Below, one piece after another: positions 61,067 to 64,000 of a stretch of 64,000 bases of DNA. The stretch is from Pempheris klunzingeri (Eukaryota; Chordata; Actinopteri; Acropomatiformes; Pempheridae), in NCBI RefSeq assembly GCF_042242105.1, contig NC_092014.1, positions 7,501,374 through 7,565,373 on the forward strand, read 5' to 3'. Both the position numbers and the translations under genes were made by a program. Numbering within the stretch: the first letter of the stretch is position 1; each line of letters begins with the position of its first letter. Under the pieces are notes generated by a model. The model was not told where the DNA came from and searched no databases. It was given only the letters and a program-made list of their open reading frames with translations.

Positions 61067-62810
61067 ATGCCATCTCATATTATGTTCTCCTACCAGTGGG
61101 ACGACCAGGCTCTTGTTAAAAGGATATACAACCGCCTAAAAGATGATGGTCTGCCAGTGTGGATGGATATTGAAGGAGGGGTGACGGGGAACATAAATGA
61201 TGCGTGAGTACAGAGGAATGTGGTTTAAACCCTCATCTTAATCAACGCGTGGATAATTTACTAAACAATGTGTTTCTCCATGCTGGAGTTAGGTAGATTA
61301 GAATCCATTTGGTCTCTTAAAGCAAAAGCTGTGTGTGTTTGTGTGTTTTCAGGATGGCAGCAGGCGTGGAGGAGGCTGCGGTGATTTGTCCGTTCATGAC
61401 TCCTGCTTACCAGGCATCCCGGAACTGTAAGAAAGAGCTCAGCTACGCGGACACCAGGGAGGTCATCATCGTGCCGGTCATGCTGGCCGACAGCTGGGAA
61501 GCCAGTGAGTGGCTGGGACTGATCACTGCAGGCCTGCTGTGGGTGGACTTCAGGTGAGGGGGCCTTTCAAAGAGTACAGGTCACACATTTTTAAACCACT
61601 TCATCATCTCTAAAGGTTAAATCAATGACAGTGGATTTTGTTGAAGTGTATTCCATCACTTAAACTTTTGTGTGTTAATTTAATAATTACTGAGAAAGAA
61701 CGTGTTGGCCAAATTAAAAACATTTGAGAGATTGGATTACAGTACATGAGTGCACGCAACAATGAGTGAACAAGAACATTTGTCACCTGATCTCTCATGT
61801 TATGACTGCTGTCAATGGTCTTTCAGAAACGCAGAACAGGACGAGGAACACTTTGAGATGTGTCTCAGGTCTCTGGAGGAGGAGATCATGTTTAACGCAG
61901 GTCACCTCCTGGCAGTTGAAGAACCCCCAAGAGAGGTTGTGGATCAGCCAGAAGCACCCAAACCCTGCCTGAAGAGGAAACTGGGCCGATGGTTTCGCCA
62001 CGCTCTCTCAAAGCTCTACATCCAGGACTCAGGTAGACGAGGATACAAAACACTTAACAAAAACTAAGTCCTTCTGGGGATCATGAATGTCTTTATGACA
62101 TTTTCATGGAAATCCATCCAATAGTTGTTAAGATATTTTAGTCTGGATTTAACAACAGAAACTAGTTCTAATAATTACTGTTGCAGACACACATTAAAAT
62201 ATGTGTATGTGAGGCATTCACTTCTGTTGTTTACAGGTGAGCAGACAAAGTATGAAACCGGTGACTGCAGAAACACAGTGGAGCTCAATGAGAGACCTGG
62301 AGATCAGTGTTACTGGGAGGAGATTAAGGGTAGTGGCTGTAAGTACTACAGGAACGTAGTCACCAACAGATACCTCGGTAAGTACAGAAACTCATCTTAA
62401 CTGAACAAAAGAAAGAGTATGAGTATGTCAAAAAACGTGGCGTTTAATAAATTGAGCAAAATAAACTTCACATTGCAAGCTAGAAAAAGGGCAACGTTTC
62501 TCTCTCCATGTCTGTACAAACATGGATCCTGTTGAGTCAATAAAAAAACAAAAAAGTTTTCAAATGATTTTTTTCCCAATGCGCTGCCTGTGTGTCTGTA
62601 GGGTTTGATTCCAGCAGGAACCAGGTCCACTGTGAGGTCAGTCCGTCTGAGTGTGAAGAGTGGCTGATGTTGGTGGATCAGACAGACCGCAGTCATCGGA
62701 GAGCCGTCATCATCAAGAATAAACACTCGGGGAGCTTCCTGGCAGTCCACAACGGCCACTTAACCGGACTAACGTCGTACAATGAAGACTGCAGATGGTT
62801 TTTAGAATAG
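61067..62810 (+). CDS. TIR-domain protein with beta-trefoil-like C-terminus, uncharacterised
   Basis: Exons 61067-61203, 61353-61553, 61827-62032, 62237-62377 and 62602-62810 join in frame (phases 2, 2, 1, 1) to 297 aa. Residues 3 to about 135 form a TIR domain: HIMFSYQWDDQ in strand A and box 1, GLPVWMDIE, VICPFMTPAY, SRNCKKELSYA with Glu74, and IIVPVML. Glu74 sits where SARM1-type NADase TIRs keep their catalytic glutamate (inference). Residues 140-185 are a Pro/Glu then basic linker (LKRKLGRWFRHALSKLY). Residues 186-297 show repeated CYWEEI / CEEWLMLV / CRWFLE turns and SGSFLAVHNG, like one beta-trefoil or fascin-like domain. There is no signal peptide or membrane helix, so it should be cytosolic. 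It is not TLR, MyD88, TIRAP, TICAM or SARM1 by architecture; the SYQW form resembles invertebrate TIR proteins. Confidence 0.85.
62085..62150. repeat. short dispersed repeat fragment in the TIR gene
   Basis: TTTTCATGGAAATCCATCCA, ATAGTTGTTAAGATATTTTA and GTCTGGA match the central part of the repeat at 24720-24905. It lies in the intron between exons 3 and 4. Confidence 0.45.
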
Positions 62811-62961
62811 AACGGGGCGATTCAACTTCATTTCGCTTCTGTCAAGGACGAGATAGCTATGAAGACGTTTGCCTAATGAAAACGCAGTAGAAAGCTTAAT
62901 GTGTGTATCTACAACCGGCGGTTTGGTAGACATAAAATTCAGGATTGCTATTATGACAACA

Positions 62962-62967
62962 AATAAA
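62962..62967 (+). terminator. poly(A) signal of the TIR gene
   Basis: AATAAA, 152 bases after the stop, with a second copy at 62974-62979. Cleavage would fall within the last coding exon of plrg1 on the other strand. Confidence 0.6.
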
Positions 62968-62985
62968 AGAACTAATAAAAAATGA

Positions 62986-63637
62986 TTAGAATCGTTTTCT
63001 CTTGAGGATTTCTGGTTTCCAGTTGATTGGATGGCTTTCTTCTGTCTGCAAGGAAGAAAATAGTCAAATTATACATCTGCTGCCTGGGGACAAACTTTAA
63101 AATCTAAACTTTTAATGTGACATAACTTACAGCGGTGTCGTCCTCTTTGTATACTTTTATGGTCTTGTCGGCCTCGGCGGTGATCAGTCTGCTTTCCGAG
63201 TGGTCAAACACGCAGGCAAAGATGCCCGACTCGCTGTCTAGAGATCCGGGCTGCACAGCTGCATGAATCCGCTGGAAGTTGTAGCCCGTCCTCCAATCCC
63301 ACATGTGGATGGTTCCATTGTCAGCTACAGAGAGAGAAAAAAAAACATGCAAATGATGAATCCCGATTTGAAGCTAAATGTGTTTCTAATCAATAACTGG
63401 GAAAAAGAAGACTCTATTATTATAGATATTAAAGTTTTCTGTAGTTGAAACAAGTAGTGAAGTTGAAAAAGTGAAAAGTGTAGCAAGTTATGAGTACCTC
63501 CAGACACCAACACGCCATCAGAGTTAACAGCAAGGGTGTTGATGATGGCGTTGTGGCCCGACAGGTTCTGGATGAAGTTTCCATCTGGGAACATCCACTG
63601 CTTGATGTTATCGGCAGAACCAGAAGCAAAGGTGTAT
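62986..63637 (-). CDS. plrg1: pleiotropic regulator 1 (PRP46 homologue), C-terminal part
   Basis: Core protein of the spliceosomal Prp19/CDC5L complex; a seven-blade WD40 protein in the nucleus. Three exons are visible: 63637-63498, 63324-63131 and 63045-62986 (phases 1 and 0). They encode the last WD repeats: [32 protein letters not shown], then after the splice [40 protein letters not shown] and [17 protein letters not shown]. The C-terminus is [18 protein letters not shown], almost identical to the human protein as I remember it. The gene continues beyond the right edge. It ends 175 bases from the TIR gene stop, tail to tail. Confidence 0.96.
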
Positions 63638-64000
63638 CTGCACAACACAGCAAATAAGACGACAGCATGTTAAGCATATTAAAAACTATTTGTTTTCACG
63701 ATAATTCCTGCAATATAATCCTTTGGGTAAAATGTCTATGTTTGCAATAACTCAGCAGGGGCTTGTATTTGTTTATTGTTTATTCATTTTCCAATTTCAT
63801 GTTTCTTGAGTGCTTACAAGTTTTCATAGGCCTGGACAAAAAAAAAAAAAAAAACAGCAATTCAAAACCTCAAATAAAAACCTGAGAAAAGCAAAAAAAT
63901 CCTAAAATAGGAACATTCAGCATATTTACTTACTTTATAAATGAGTTACAATAGTGAATCAAGTATTCAACTGCTTAAATGTTTCAGCACGACACTCACA
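63638..64000 (-). other. plrg1: plrg1 intron (partial)
   Basis: From the acceptor AG at 63639-63638 to the right edge there is only AT-rich sequence, including an A run at about 63839-63854. No further exon is seen. Confidence 0.6.

Overview
The window is vertebrate nuclear DNA. It has multi-exon genes with GT-AG introns, AATAAA signals, no operons, and microsatellites and dispersed repeats of the kind common in teleosts. Compact introns and the repeat families (short LINE-like 3' tails, a MITE ending in GGGTCAGTTCAC, a repeat carrying a doubled TTAGC) point to a ray-finned fish, probably an acanthomorph. The gene order sfrp2 - dchs2 - plrg1, all on the minus strand, is the order I recall for human 4q31.3 (SFRP2-DCHS2-PLRG1), so the core is an ancient conserved block.

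Layout, left to right. At 1-195 (+) lies the last coding exon of a gene that starts outside the window; I do not recognise it. A poly(A) signal follows at 284. At 3008-5456 (-) is tnip2 (ABIN-2), 6 exons and 456 aa, with a UBAN motif, a C-terminal zinc finger and a polyQ/polyA tract; a perfect kappa-B consensus lies 160 bp upstream of its ATG. From 5.8 to 10.3 kb there is no gene, but there are two CTCF-consensus sites, a 64-bp perfect palindrome and an imperfect hairpin. At 10374-11906 (-) is sfrp2, 3 exons and 295 aa. From 12 to 30 kb is a gene-free stretch with repeats and possible regulatory islands. At 31289-59335 (-) is a complete dchs2: 20 exons, 3277 aa, 27 cadherin repeats, one membrane helix and a 345-aa tail. 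At 61067-62810 (+) is a clean five-exon gene for a 297-aa TIR-domain protein with a probable beta-trefoil-like C-terminus. It lies between dchs2 and plrg1 and does not look like any standard TLR adaptor. At 62986-63637 (-) are the last three exons of plrg1, running off the right edge.

Functional themes. Dachsous-2 is a giant adhesion molecule of the Fat/Dachsous planar-polarity system, and Sfrp2 is a secreted Wnt modulator. Tnip2 damps NF-kappa-B and MAPK signalling. Plrg1 is a spliceosomal WD40 protein. The TIR protein is the most novel item: it keeps a glutamate where NAD-cleaving TIR domains have their catalytic residue. Exon borders were set by hand from splice signals and reading phase, and every junction in the four complete genes keeps the frame. 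No database or alignment could be run.
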